Positions 33,282 through 44,535 of a stretch of DNA of 64,000 bases are shown here, in pieces (the first letter of the stretch is position 1; each line of letters opens with the position of its first letter). Source of the stretch: Ceratopteris richardii (Eukaryota; Streptophyta; Polypodiopsida; Polypodiales; Pteridaceae); contig CM035431.1 of assembly GCA_020310875.1 (NCBI GenBank), positions 16,786,267-16,850,266 on the forward strand, in the 5' to 3' direction. The position numbers and the translations under genes were made by a program. Below the pieces are notes generated by a model that was not told where the DNA came from, searched no databases, and saw nothing but the letters and a program-made list of their open reading frames with translations.

Positions 33282-34713
33282 TGTTGGAAATTAGGTAGGC
33301 CCATAACAAATTCCACACGTTTCTAGGATCTACAACACAGATTCCAGCATCTTCCAATATTGACAAACATGAGTATAGAACACTTAATCATACAAATGAT
33401 GAGACAAAGATAGAGAGAGATTAAACAACATGTTCAAAGTGTTACGTAAGCCACTCCTTACTCACACCATCATATATACAAATGTCAATTTACAATGTGG
33501 GAGTCAATATCTCAACCACTCTATGTGAACAGAAATAGATGGAAGAGTGTATGTACAAAATTTACAAGAATATTCAGATATAGGGACAGAAATTTGAATA
33601 TGTATGAGCTGTATGACCTTATAGGTTGTAGAAGAGTGAATATGAGTGACTGAAAGAGGAAAGATCAGTTTGAAACTCATATTCAACAAACCCTAATCTG
33701 AATTTAGGCTATGGAAGACCCTAAATCAGATGTGTTTGTGAAAGATCACATACTTATAGAATTAGCATAGAATGCTAACGTGTTGCTGACAAGAATCCTC
33801 ATACTCATATGGAAACACCTTCTCTAACACCTCATCTGATGCATGTAGCATGCATGTATTCATTCTCCTTTATGGATGCCACTGCCTCCATGTATGCCGA
33901 ATAGGACTCCATATATGGATGCCACCGCCTCCATAAGCTCCAAGTAGTACCTGTATGCATAAACAGAATATGTACATGAATAGTTAACATAAGATGCAAT
34001 CTTAGGTTAAGCTCCATCCAATGTCTTTGAAGTACTCTATAATCTTCATGTAGAAGACAATCTTCAAATATAACATATAGATGGATGATCCACACCACCA
34101 ATCTGCTGATAAGTAAGTCTTCTTCATAAGCAAGAGTGTGAGCACACTCTTCTCCAAGAAGAACTCCATGGCTGCTCCTAATGTGCTTCAAGAGCTGCTC
34201 CATAGCTGCCCATATGTGCACCATGGCTGCCCCATGTGTGCATCACCTAGATCACCTCCAAAATTAGCAAGTGATGGTGTTGGATGGTTCAACAAGTGAC
34301 CTTATGCCTTCTTATATAGGTCTTTTAGTCCTCATGCGAAAAACTCCACTAAATAAAGCCAATCGCTGCTGAAAAGCTGAATCGCAGTTTTCATAAAAAA
34401 CTATCGCAAATTTTTAACCATTGTTGCTTTTTCTTTATGATATTGCTAAACATAGATTTTGATCAGCTTTTGCTTCATCTTGACCACCTAATGGATGACT
34501 TGAACATATTTTTATGTCCTATAAGCTAAGAGCTTTTAAATGAGATAAAAACCCTAAATCGGCAGAAAATTAGGATTAAGGTTTTCTCCCAAATCTGATC
34601 TCTGATAACTAAATGTCCTATACCATTCGAAAGCTCTCATCAAGCTCTACAAGATAGGATCATAAAACTTTTACCCAAATTTTATGCCAAAAATGACTAA
34701 GTACCAAAATTAG
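33282..34713 (-). repeat. Copia-2 LTR, right copy (5' LTR)
   Basis: About 1,430 bases aligned with 29,639-31,093. The primer-binding site lies directly to its left. The outer boundary against Copia-1 is approximate. Confidence 0.88.
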
Positions 34714-35112
34714 CAGCCTAGAGCCTTTGATAAGCTTCCATGACCCCTTCTCAAAGAGGGTACTATATCCATGCATATCCATTTGCCCAACAGACAATAA
34801 GCTTTTCTTGATGCTTAGTACATATCTTAGATCATGCAAAACCAGCTCATTAGTACCATCAAATGTGACTATGCCAATACGTTCAATAGAACAAGCATGG
34901 TTATTTCCAAGATATACATGTCCATGACTCCCTGCATGAAAGATAGTAAAACACTCTTTAATAGGAGTAACATGGAAGGATGCACTTGAATCCACAATCC
35001 ATATTTGTGACAAAGCATCGTTCAGAGTAAGCAAGGCATCAATCAAATCCCTCTTTGTGATCTGCATATCTTGTGCATGAATATTTGCAGAAGCATCAAT
35101 AACTTCTCGCAT
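34714..35112 (-). pseudogene. Copia-1 protease region
   Basis: A fossil coding patch. WIVDSSASFHVTP resembles the Copia aspartic protease active-site region, followed by VYLGNNHACSIERIG, LVLHDLRYVLSIKKSLLSVGQ and WKLIKGSRLL. It adjoins the Copia-2 insertion on its C-terminal side. Confidence 0.85.
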
Positions 35113-35151
35113 GATCTACTCCCATAGTAGCACAAAGTATATCTTCTACAT

Positions 35152-36042
35152 CTAATAGCTCCTCATGACGATACTAGAGGCCACATTGGCCTTCTCTTTG
35201 TCCTTGTCCTTTAAGTTGTCATGTGCTTCATTCTTGGTTTCCTCTTTCTTCCTGTCACATGTGTTCTTCTTTCTTTCTAGTTCAGCTTTGTAGTGTCTGC
35301 AATCAGGCTTCTTGTGATCTTTCCTGCCACATTGGTAACAAGTCACTTGAGCCTTGCCTTTGCTTTTGCTCCCGTCCTTCTATAAATCCACTTTTCTTTT
35401 CTGTTCTTCCTTTAGCCACATTGGCTGAACCACTGCCCTCTCCACTCTCTTTCCTCCCGATTTCCTCATTCAAAATATAACCACTTACATCATCAAAGGT
35501 AAGATCGAGGCTATTCGAAAGTGAAACAACCAATGTTTCCCTGAATTAGGTAAGGTCATCAACAAAAAGATTGCCTTAAGCTTATCATCAAATGCAAGTA
35601 ATCTGGAGTCTTGCAATTGTAAAAGAGTACCTATAAAAGAAGATAAGTGTTCAGCCACACTTTTTCACTCGTCAAACCACAAACACACTAGCTTACGCAT
35701 AAGATGCACTTGATTTAGAGGCATGGTATTTTCATAAGTGGCTTTTAACTTCTCCCATACCTCAAAAACAGTTGTAAGGCCTTTCAAATCCACTAAAATT
35801 TCATCTGATACTGCCATCTTGATATAAGTGATGGCCTTCTTGTTTAGGTTCATCCATGCTCCATCTGTCATATCTTCAGGCTTGACTTCCTCTAGAGCCC
35901 CTTCACAATCTTTAAGAAAGAGGATGCTCAACATTCTCTCTTTCCACAAATCAAAACTTCTCTCTTTCCACAAATCAAAATTGCTACCTTCAAATCTCTT
36001 GATCTCGAACAAGCTTTTTACATCAGAGGAGGTAGAAGCCAT
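35152..36042 (-). pseudogene. Copia-1 gag (UBN2-type) and zinc knuckle
   Basis: A fossil coding region. At 35,665-36,042 the text MASTSSDVKSLFEIKRFEG, FDLWKERM and VFEVWEKLKATYEN is UBN2-type gag. YQCGRKDHKKPDCRHY (about 35,295-35,340) is the CCHC knuckle. It is broken between the two. A local duplication of SFDLWKER is visible. Confidence 0.86.
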
Positions 36043-36261
36043 GGTTGCATACTGAAAGCTTCAAAATTTCACCAAAAAAGGTAAAATTCATATGTTGTCC
36101 TGTGTGCAATTACCTTACGAAACTATAGCTCAGAAATTAGGCCGAAAAACTGTTCATTTTCTGCAAGAAAATTCAAAAAATTCCAGCGAGCTAATTGCAT
36201 AAAAAACAACAAATTTGTTTTCCAACCACAAAGGGCATACATAGATGCAAAACTGAGTCAA

Positions 36262-36501
36262 TGGGTGCTTGTTTTCACAAAAGCCTCAATTTTGGCAACA
36301 ATATGACCTCTAAAATCAGAGAAATGACCTATTGTAATTTTTTAGCAAGTATGCACTTCTTCAATCTTTGTACATGTCCTCCCACTTTTCACAAAAGCCC
36401 CAATTTTTGGGGCAATATGACTTGTAAAATCAGAGAAATGACCTGTTGTAATAAATTTCCAGCAAGTATGCACTTCTTCAATCTTTGTACATGTCCTCCC
36501 A
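36262..36501 (-). repeat. Tandem repeat (2 x about 120 bp) in the Copia-1 leader
   Basis: TTTTCACAAAAGCC...CAATCTTTGTACATGTCCTCCCAC occurs twice in a row (about 36,262-36,380 and 36,381-36,501), between the primer site and gag. (The phrase is given by its ends only.). Confidence 0.85.
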
Positions 36502-36828
36502 CTTGAAATGAGAGAGAATTTCTGCAACAAAGGTCCTGTAAATGAAAAAAATCAGCAATGTGGATGTTGAAAATGACCTGTGGGGATACAAAAAAAACAA
36601 TAGAAGAGATTCTTTGCAATGGAACTCTCTAAAAAACCCAAAGTTTGCTTTAGCTTAGCTACGGGCTCTAGTAATCCTCCAAAGCACTTTTATCGCGAAA
36701 AAAGGTGGTTTTTCGTGATGAAATTCTCCCAAATGCAAGAAAAAACCTTGACCTTAACATGCATTGACATAGAGAAGCACTTGAAACTACCTTGTCACGA
36801 TGGAACAACTCAAAGCTTTGATACTAGT

Positions 36829-37202
36829 TCAAAGAGGCCATGGAGAGCTACGTCATGGTGTGCTCGGTTGCTCCAAATGCAAAGGAAGTGGGCTGCCGCA
36901 TGAGGAGAGAGAAAGTAGAGAGAAACATGCGCAAAAGTTTAGAAAAGAAGATGGAGAAGCTGAAGTTGAAGAAGTCCCAATCAAGTTATGAGAGATTTGG
37001 GATCAAGTCTTATTGATAAGTGACTTTTAGGTCATTTGGGCATGTTCACACATGGCCAATGACCAAAAGTCATAAAAAAATGTAAATGCCTATAACTCCC
37101 CAATTCGGGGTCCAAAAAATATAACAAAAATATGTCTTGAAAGCTCTACATGGATGGTCAAAATATACAAAAGGAGAGTCCTTCGGGCCTTTGTCCCCAA
37201 CA
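36829..37202 (-). repeat. Copia-1 LTR, right copy (5' LTR)
   Basis: 374 bases aligned with 26,375-26,766. On the minus strand it starts TGTTGGGGAC. The primer-binding site follows at 36,815-36,826, and the target duplication ATATG lies outside at 37,203-37,207. Confidence 0.92.
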
Positions 37203-38060
37203 ATATGTATACCTCAATGTGACTTTCACAACAGCATCCAAGACCTTCTCTATGACCCATGAAGCCCATGACAAACTCACTCGAGCTTATGCGGCATTAC
37301 CATTGATGGAGCCCCAAACAAAAAGGGGTGGCTATATGACGCACTAGTCCCATCCTCCCTGATGTACGGTGCATCGATATGGGGGCCAAGGCTTCTAGAT
37401 TTGATATGCTCATTAGTCGAGAGACCTCAAATACTCATGATATTCAAGGCTAATTCGTAGTAAGCCCTCAGCCCACTATGAAATTATTAGAGCATAGCTA
37501 GCTATGCCACTGATGCTAGTTGAGGCACTTTTCGAGATAGTTTGTTTGCTGCATAGCTTCTAGGATATGTATCATATATAGAGACTTTCAAGCATCACGA
37601 GATCCTCTTTGTATGCTCAGGTTCAAGATTGGATGGTGAGATATGGTTTAGATATATATCAATTACCATCAAGATAGTATGACACTCGAGCTTCCACCTA
37701 GACCCCACGTTCCTGGGTATTGGATACCACGGTTGTATAGGGACGAGATCGCGAGGATATGTTTATGACACGACCAACAGATTGTTACCTCTGTACACAA
37801 TGCAATCATTTGTGGTACCAAAGCTACACTCCAATGATCCATTGTATTATGTGGTCATTTTCTGCTCAGACAAAGCCACACCCTCATCAGACCATACCTT
37901 ACACATCACTTGTTTACTTTCAGTTCTCATGCTTTTTTGCTTTTGCATATTTGGAGGACTATCAATTGTATATGATTATGTCTCATAAGCCAACTTTGGC
38001 CTTTCCTAGACGTCAATATATCTTTGTTTCATTCTTTCTTTCTTTCTCTCTCTCCCCCCC
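37203..38060 (+). mobile_element. LINE copy E11 (C-like), right part with 3' tail
   Basis: It resumes at the target duplication with YVYLNVTFTTA, then MTHEAHDKLTRAYAALPLME. A worn post-RT region and 3' UTR (GGACGAG..., TCAGACAAAGCCACACC) follow, with the hairpin remnant AAGCCA ACTT TGGCCT (37,987-38,002), TAGACGTCAATAT and a (TTTC)n(CT)n tail. Pairing in the hairpin is partly lost. ORF2 is heavily broken. Confidence 0.82.
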
Positions 38061-38544
38061 TTTTACATGTATCAAATTGTATAAAAGTATATGAGATGGA
38101 TGCATGTATACTCTATTTGACAAGAAACACACATCAATGCTCTGTTATTTCCTAGATAAAATTAATGACTTACTTTAGAAAGATGTGCTGATTTAACTGA
38201 GAAAAAAGGAGAACGGGGAAAGAAAAGGAATATTAAAAATTCAGAACACGAGCAGACCTAAACAAAGATAGAGAAAAGAAAATCAATTAGCACAAAAGAG
38301 GACGCAAGAAATGGATAAGAGATCATATTTCAAAACATATGAACACTCAAAGACATTTCAAGAATATTCTAAACGTTTTATGTAACCAGATAATTGCATT
38401 TACCACATAAAAAACTAAAAAGAAAATGTGAATCTTTTGTGTTTATGTGTGTATGTGTGTGTGCACACACACATGCGCACGGGCATGCACACATATGGCA
38501 AAATTGGAATGTAAAGCAAACAAAGACATGGCTCCATAACAAAC
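38061..38544. other. Apparent host DNA: possible last exon, intron and microsatellite
   Basis: No transposon protein was seen. On the minus strand a strong pyrimidine-rich acceptor (TTTTTTCTCAG) at about 38,197-38,210 precedes a short open stretch, LNQHIFLK then TAA (38,170-38,196), in phase with the exon at 38,545-38,774. A short TGTGTG/ACACAC tract (about 38,445-38,475) lies in the intervening intron-like sequence. Confidence 0.4.
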
Positions 38545-38774
38545 CTGCTGTGCAAGTTTTAAAATCTTCCCAAATGGAGTTAGGTTTGTCATTGAAGGTC
38601 CATTCCTTGATGAATGTAATCTTGCATCAACAGCCATCAATCGTCGCTGTCGCAACTCATCCAAAGACATTGATTCAGTATCATTTGATCTTTTCTGACT
38701 ATCATTTTTACAGTCTCCTTTAGCCACAGTATTCCCTTTTGGAAGTCTTCCTTTATCACCTCCAAGGTACCTTC
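38545..38774 (-). CDS. Candidate host-gene exon, function unknown
   Basis: On the minus strand a 230-base open block is bounded by a good acceptor (TTTATTCTGCATTCAG) and a good donor (CAGCAG then GTTTGTT). It reads RYLGGDKGRLPKGN, then NDTESMSLDELRQRRLMAVD, then SMTNLTPFGKILKLAQQ. The charged, non-repetitive composition and clean splice signals are unlike the surrounding transposon fossils. No family was recognised with confidence. A faint likeness to the region after the metal site in plant WLM/WSS1-type proteases (R-LGG followed by an alanine/arginine-rich helix) is only a guess. The exon continues in phase into the possible last exon at 38,170-38,196. Confidence 0.5.
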
Positions 38775-39458
38775 CTGAATGCAGAATAAATGTGGTCTAT
38801 AGTACCCACAAATTTTGTTTCAAACCAAAAGATAATAAGGACAACTATTTTTCAATTTTCCAATGTGAACCTTATTAATGCATTCACGAAATAATTTCTC
38901 AGCACTACCCATCTATGATCTCTTAAATGCAGGCATCAACATTCATTAGCTTTTAGAAAGGACAATCAACAATTGGCAGTGTGACAAAGTGTGATTACAT
39001 ACATGGAATCACCTTATGGAGTGGATGCTACCTTCTCAAAATCATACAAAGCTGGTAACAGAAAAACCCCTTTCATAAACATCATCGTCCAGAAATATTC
39101 ATTTGGTGGCCAACCACTAGTTCTGCAACATGCTCAACAGTTTTTACGAGGGATTCTCAACAATTGGTATGACTTAAATAGGTCTAAGGTTGTCTGCACA
39201 AGCAAGAAGTGTACCACGGTGAAATTACTGGGCTGAATGACAGCACAGCAAAGCACATACAATTGCAACTATCTGAAATGAAGGGAACCCAGCCAGGCAG
39301 CCTACGGAGGGAAGCAAAAGCAACACTGACAGCAATCACACATTCCTCTGTTACTGAGCATGCTGCCGCACTGTGAATTACATCCGTACGCAATGCTAAT
39401 TGCTATATCAGTTCTGGGAGTTCCTAGTACTACTACCTCGTACTAACACAATCCTTCA
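38775..39458. other. Non-repetitive gap, probably intron or intergenic
   Basis: Short open frames occur on both strands, without a recognised product or clear splice-bounded block. No LTR, LINE or SINE phrase was identified. Confidence 0.45.
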
Positions 39459-40508
39459 TTGTGGCCAAATTAGACTACTTATACTTTGTTAGCAAAATCA
39501 ACCAAATCATAGTAAATGATTGGTTTCTCAAAAAATGGTCAAATTTTTGGCAAAAATGTTTTTACATATTTTTGAAGTGCTCAATGAGATCTATCCAACC
39601 ATGTATAATACTCCACTAGATGACACCATCTTCAAGGTCAAAAGTTAAACCCTAATTTCATATCAATATTAAAAGCAACTTTTAAGCTTGTAAAGCACAA
39701 TGACACATGGCAGCATCTGATCAAAACATGTCAATATTCCAACAGTTGAAAACAAAGCCACCCGGCAAATGAAAAAAATCACAACAGCCCTAACAATGGA
39801 TTTCCAAAAATTGCAGCAGTTTTTGCATTTATCTAGGTTTTAGTGTTTTCCCTCAACTTTTTTGTTGAGCTAAGGTGCCTATAAATAGATCATCACATAA
39901 GCCTTGTATTTATTACATGCTCTAGGAGTTCTTTACCTTGCAGCTATCTCGCAAGTATTTTGGCACTAGTGTATTAGTGTGTGGAGCTATGCTCCTTTTA
40001 CATCTTTAACTGAGTACTTCTCACTTTGTCTCTACTTTTTCTCTCTCTCTTTTACTTGATTGTATGTGAATTAAGAGTACGTGTGTTCTTATTTGCTAAC
40101 AATTTGGTATCTATGGAAAGCTATGTGAAAAAATTGCCATTAAGCAGATTTCTAGTTTTTCCACCGAAAATTTCGAGTGCTTTATTTTTTTTATCACGTT
40201 GGCTTTTTATGTGTGCCATGTGGCATTACAATAGTCATTGGATCTAATATACTTGATTGCATAGGATCGTGTTATGTGTCACTTGCTTTTTACACTTAAA
40301 ATTTGCTTTTCATATAAAATTTCAAAACTAGGGTTTGACCTTGATTTTGGTGGTGGATAATGGAATGTTACATATGGTTGGAAAGCTCTCATTGAGCTCT
40401 ACAACAATATGTAATCAAAAAAAAAAACCAAATTGACTAGCCTTTTACCAAACTTTGACCTCCAAGTTGAGCTCCCTAGTGGAAGGTTAATCAAATTCTC
40501 CAACAATT
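39459..40508 (-). repeat. Copia-8 LTR (3' side)
   Basis: Bounded on the right by CTCCAACA and the purine tract ATTCCCTCC (read on the plus strand). The left limit near TGTGGCCAAATTAG is tentative. It contains GAAAGCTCTCATTGAGCTCT (about 40,380-40,400), the motif shared with other LTRs here. Confidence 0.6.
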
Positions 40509-40629
40509 CCCTCCTAACCTCATACTCAGGGAGTATGCCATATACGCATGTTTATTGTTTGTTATAGTTGTTGAAGATTTAGGTACATGTATAATTTTCA
40601 CATATCATGCAAAGTATCCACAAGAACAC

Positions 40630-41100
40630 ACAAGTACCTGGTGCTTGCTTTAAACCATACAATGCTTTGATAAGCTTGCATACTAAATGCTCTTTACATG
40701 TCGCTTCAAAACCTTCTGGCTACAGAATGTAGACATCTTCATGAAGATCAATATTAAGAAAGGAAGTTTTGATATCTAACCAGTATACATTCCAACCAAA
40801 GAATGCAAAAAGAGAAAGTATTGTTCTAGCTACTGTCATTCTAGGTGCAAAAGTCTCATCATAGTCAATTCCTTTCTTTTGTGCATAACCTTTAACGGCC
40901 AGCCTTGCTTTATACCTGTCAATAGTACCATGCTTTTTTTTTTTTTTGAAGATCCACTTAACTTAACACCAATTGCTTTCTTATCGTTTGGTAACTCACA
41001 AAGCTTCCATTTCAATCTCTTCTTGCATAGCCTTCCTTCAAATAGGACTTTAAAGTGCATCCTTAACATTAGTTGTTCATTCTCAACTGAAGTTAATGCT
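40630..41100 (-). pseudogene. Copia-8 reverse transcriptase region
   Basis: A fossil coding patch. [20 protein letters not shown]-like, [11 protein letters not shown] and INIDLHEDVY-like phrases match the Copia RT N-terminal half. Broken. Confidence 0.75.
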
Positions 41101-41399
41101 AAAATGTTATGAATCTCAAAATGTTCTACGTAATTTACCTAATCTGCTTGTTCTTTCCTTGTTTGGTTTCTTGTTGTACCTATGAAGTTCTTTACACCAG
41201 TGTCCTTTCAAGTTTGATATAACCACCTCGGAGTATTCTTGAAAACTCGTGCAATGTCTTCTTGTTTTTTAGTATCTCTTTCTTATGGAATTCTAGAACT
41301 TTCTCCAACTTCATAAGTTGGAACTTCAAGAGGTATTGATGACACACTAGACATAAATATAGGAAATGAAATTTCTCTTAACTTTATCAAGTACAACTT

Positions 41400-42600
41400 T
41401 TAGGGTTTGAGAAGGTTCATCACCCAGATAATATGGCTAAATGTAAGAATCCAAATTCCTTTTAAAAATGCATAGTCATCTTCTTTTATGAAATCTAGAA
41501 TTTCTGCCTTCTTATCATAAATCTGATTTTTTGAAATATATGTATTGCATGAGAGTACGATACTTCTTGTTTCTTGAATATAGACTTTGTATCCTTTGCT
41601 TTCAATTGCATAACCAATAAAAACAGTTTTGATGGCTTTTACATCAAGCTTACCACAATCTTTTTTCTCAATATGAACATAAGCCTGAGAACCAAATACT
41701 TTGAAATAACTCACATTGGGTTTCTTACCATAATAAGCTTTATAAGGTGTGATGACCTTTAAAGCTTTTGTGGAAGATCTATTTAGAATGTGATTAGCCG
41801 TATATACTGCATCAAACCAAAATTTAGGAGAAAGCTTTTTGGATATCATCATGCTAAGCATCATCTCAACAAGTATCCTATTCTTTCTCTTTGCAACACT
41901 ATTCTGTTCTTTAGTGTATGCAATAGTGAGTTCATGAGAGAGACCTTTGTCTTCAAGAAAACATTTGAAGTCCTTTGACATGTACTCTCCTCCTCTATAA
42001 CTTCTTAAAATCTGAATTTTTGTCTCTTTCATTTTCAATTATAGTTAAGAACTTGAAAGTAAGAAAGACCTATGACTTTGGTTTAAGATCATAAATCCAT
42101 GAATATCTTGAAAAATCATCAATAAATGTGACGAAATGATTGTAACCTTGAATGGAATCTGTTCTTATAGGACCATTCACATCTGAAGGTACGATTTGCA
42201 ACTTCCTTGTGATCGTGATGTATCCATGTTTCTTGAAAGGAAGTTTGTGAAGTTTTCCTTCAGGACATCCTTCACATGATTCTGCATCATCTCATAAAGC
42301 AAAACTAGGCAAACTCTCCATCATTTCTTGACCTTTGATGTGCTTGAGAGTTATGTAACTGATATGATCAAACCTAGCATGCCATAACTTCATGTTCTCC
42401 TTAGGTGTAGAAGTCTTGGAAATATTTGCATGACAAATTTTTGGCAATACAAACATCCCACTTTTGTTTTCACCTTGAAGTAGACAATGCTCCTCATTAT
42501 AGGTGATGAGAGGATCTGACATGAATCTTTCTTAAAAACAACTTTATATCCATCTGTCAAGAAGGTAGATATCGAGAGCAAATTCTCTTCATTTTTGGAA
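41400..42600 (-). pseudogene. Copia-8 integrase region
   Basis: A fossil coding region. RSYRGGEYMSKDFKCF, KRKNRILVEMML, LNRSSTKALKVITPYKAYYG and VFGSQAYVHIEKK (41,400-42,038) form the integrase core to C-terminus. LWHARFDHISY (about 42,340-42,420) is the GAG-pre-integrase start. Broken. Confidence 0.85.
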
Positions 42601-42639
42601 CATAAAGAACATTAAAAATTATGAAATTTCCACTTGCTC

Positions 42640-43029
42640 TTGACTTTAGGTTTACTTCTCCAACACCTATAACATCCAAATCATGACCATCTCCAATGGT
42701 CACTCTTCTACCTCAAGAATTAGAAAGTGAAGGAACTACTTTCCTACAACCTGTCATAAGTAGCTCCAGAATAAAAAATCCAAGGATTATCAGAGATTGC
42801 ATTTAATGTTGCTTGATCAAAAGCTAATTCTTGAATACTAACACATGCAAAAGATTCTCCCTTTGAAGACTTAGGTTTTGAATTATCTTCAACATTATTA
42901 CCTAATGCTCATTTCTTCTCATTATAAATCCTTTTTCTACATTTTGCTATGAAATTATCTGGTTTCTTTCACTAGTGGCGAATTCCTTTCTCAAAAGTAG
43001 ATGTAGTGGAAATAGACTTGTCAAGTTTC
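42640..43029 (-). pseudogene. Copia-8 protease and zinc-knuckle traces
   Basis: A worn protease text around RRVTIGDGHDLDVIG (about 42,665-42,715) parallels that of Copia-9. A knuckle-like patch lies near 42,920-42,985. Broken. Confidence 0.6.
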
Positions 43030-43595
43030 AAAGTAAGTTCAATGCTTACTTACACTATCTAATATGAATGTCAAATTATAATGTGTATAACCATATAAAC
43101 TAAATATATGCTAATACAAAACTGAATCTAGGCTAAATTTAGGGTTCAAGATAAAAGAAATTGTGCATAAAGTGACTAAGAGATATGAAGAGTGTGTGTA
43201 TGTGCAATTGAAGTGAGTAGAAATACTTTACAACTGTTGTACAGCCAATCCTAATTCTGAAATTAGGGTTTCAGAAACCCTAAATCAAAAATTGACCTAA
43301 ATAACAAATCAAAAATTCACCTAAATAGCAAGATAATCTCTTCCTTGTGTTGATCTAAGGATTCGTAATATGCAAAAAGAACTTTTTTAGCAAAATTTAA
43401 GGCTAGGGTTTTCTTGTATTTTTGGACCTCTGATGACTAAATGTTATATACCGGATGAAAGCTCTCCTCAAGTACTATATGATGAGCTAATAAAAAATTT
43501 TTACCATCTGTGACCAAAATTTGGCTAAATACTAAAAAGTAGGGTTGCTGAAAATTAGGGTTTTTGTGCTATTTTGACATTGTTTCCAAGAGAAG
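43030..43595 (-). repeat. Copia-2-like LTR fragment inserted in the Copia-8 gag
   Basis: It follows the same order of phrases as the Copia-2 LTR: TGTCAAATTATAATGTG, an AAATTTAGGGTT zone, CTGATGACTAAATGTTATATACC, GAAAGCTCTCCTCAAG, and the end GACATTGTTTCC. It is clearly more diverged than the two Copia-2 LTRs are from each other. No internal region accompanies it, so it is a solo or partial LTR. Confidence 0.65.
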
Positions 43596-43935
43596 AAACC
43601 ATAGCAACATCATTCTCCTCCATGCTTTTCTGTTCATCTTCCTCTTCAAGGAGCAAAATTGAAGCTCTTCAAATGTGATTTCTCTCTCTTTAGGGGGAAG
43701 AGAAAGAGAGACAACAAATGATTAATATGTAGATGGGAGTGACTTGATTGGGATGTTTATCATCTCTTCATTAGAAATATTCACACAATATTGAGAAGCT
43801 CATCACGAATATCTTTAAACTTGAGCATATGTGACTCGACTCGACTGACTCATCAACCTTCATACATGTGTTGGCTAATACTCTTCGGAGATTAGCTTTC
43901 CTACTAGGATTTCTTCTTCCATAGAGATTTTCTAA
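43596..43935 (-). pseudogene. Copia-8 gag region
   Basis: A fossil coding patch. GRRNPSRKANLRRVLANTCMK (split: GRRNPSRKANLRR, VLANTCMKVDESVES), LKFKDIRDELLNI, SLPSTY and ITFEELQF are typical Copia gag phrases. Copia-9 has the matching SLPSTYHSFVTSL and FEELQFLLLQ. Broken. Confidence 0.75.
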
Positions 43936-44190
43936 CTCCACATTCTGCATAGTAGGAAAGAATTCTTGAGCAACATACACTTCAACCTCCTTATCACATA
44001 ATGCTCAAGTACAAATGAACCTTTGTATAATGCGTCTGAAACTTTGGGCACATGGTCATGCAATCTCTCACAATTAACGCACATATTGTCTCCAAATAAG
44101 ACTTGATTCCTCTTATCGTTTGCAAAGGTCAAGGACTTTCAGTATTATCAGATAGCGACAGAATATTTAGTGGAACAAAGTTACTGCCAT
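43936..44190 (-). other. Coding-like stretch upstream of the Copia-8 gag, unidentified
   Basis: An open stretch of about 66 codons on the minus strand (FANDKRNQVLFGDN, VPKVSDALYKGSFVLEHYVI). It could be the diverged N-terminus of the Copia-8 gag or captured sequence. No family was recognised. Confidence 0.3.
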
Positions 44191-44535
44191 CTGCAAGTGT
44201 GAACATAATCATAACAATCCCTTCACGTACCAAGATGAACCCAGGGAAACCCCAAATTCACCCCAAAAAGAAAGTGGAACTATAAGCTCATGCAAATTGA
44301 CCATAAGAGTAAATGGTGATCAGCTCTGTTATGCGCTGTATCAACCAATATTGTGATTGTCTGTTGCAAACGTCACGATTTTTTGTCCAAAGAATAAATA
44401 GGATGAAGTGACATGTCTGAAACAGACTCCAACGTGCAATGACTGAACGCACACTGCCTATGTGCACAGAGACATGTGGCAAGTGTATATATGTACAAAG
44501 GCCCGCACGGCGAAAGAGAAAAGGGAATAACAGCA
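44191..44535. other. Gap without recognised features
   Basis: Mixed composition. A possible acceptor-like TTCACACTTGCAG on the minus strand near 44,196-44,208 is noted, but no supported exon follows. Confidence 0.35.

Larger units (their letters stand above)
29639..34713 (-). mobile_element. Copia-2: non-autonomous LTR element (LARD-like) nested in Copia-1
   Basis: Two direct repeats of about 1.4 kb flank about 2.2 kb. On the minus strand a tRNA-iMet-type primer site (TGGTATTAGAGCTC, 33,266-33,279) follows the right LTR, and a purine tract (GCAGGGGGAT) precedes the left LTR. The LTR ends are TGTTGGAAAT / ATTTCCAACA. No gag, protease, integrase, RT or RNase H phrase could be found inside, so it was probably mobilised in trans. 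The LTRs differ by roughly 6 percent over a 200-base stretch compared by eye, so it is younger than its host Copia-1. The right boundary is approximate. Confidence 0.85.
26375..37202 (-). mobile_element. Copia-1: LTR retrotransposon (Ty1-Copia), host of Copia-2
   Basis: The element lies on the minus strand with both LTRs, and the 5-base target duplication ATATG is exact on both sides (26,370-26,374 and 37,203-37,207). The primer-binding site matches the tRNA-iMet type (TAGTATCAAAGC on the minus strand, 36,815-36,826). The polypurine tract AAGTGGGAGGT lies next to the left LTR. Order on the minus strand: gag, zinc knuckle, protease, (Copia-2 insertion), integrase, RT, RNase H, the Copia order. 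Its own length without Copia-2 is about 5.7 kb. It has several breaks. The LTRs differ by roughly 10-12 percent by eye, so it is old. It split LINE E11. Confidence 0.93.
39459..43935 (-). mobile_element. Copia-8: degenerate Copia element with an LTR fragment inserted in it
   Basis: On the minus strand: gag (about 43,600-43,935), zinc-knuckle and protease traces (about 42,690-42,990), integrase (about 41,400-42,600), RT (about 40,630-41,100) and a left LTR of about 1.05 kb (about 39,459-40,508) that ends in CCAACA next to a purine tract (GGAGGGAAT). A piece of a Copia-2-like LTR interrupts gag. No matching right LTR was found. It is heavily broken and old, and shares family with Copia-9. The outer boundaries are approximate. 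Confidence 0.75.

Noticed and set aside
38443-38544. Extension of the candidate host exon downstream to 38,443
   Set aside because: The open frame continues only through a TGTG/ACAC microsatellite. The donor-like CAGCAG/GTTTGTT at 38,545 is a better exon end.
43771-43980. Host protein exon
   Set aside because: The phrases GRRNPSRKANLRR, LKFKDIRDELL and SLPSTY identify it as Copia gag, matching Copia-9 in order.
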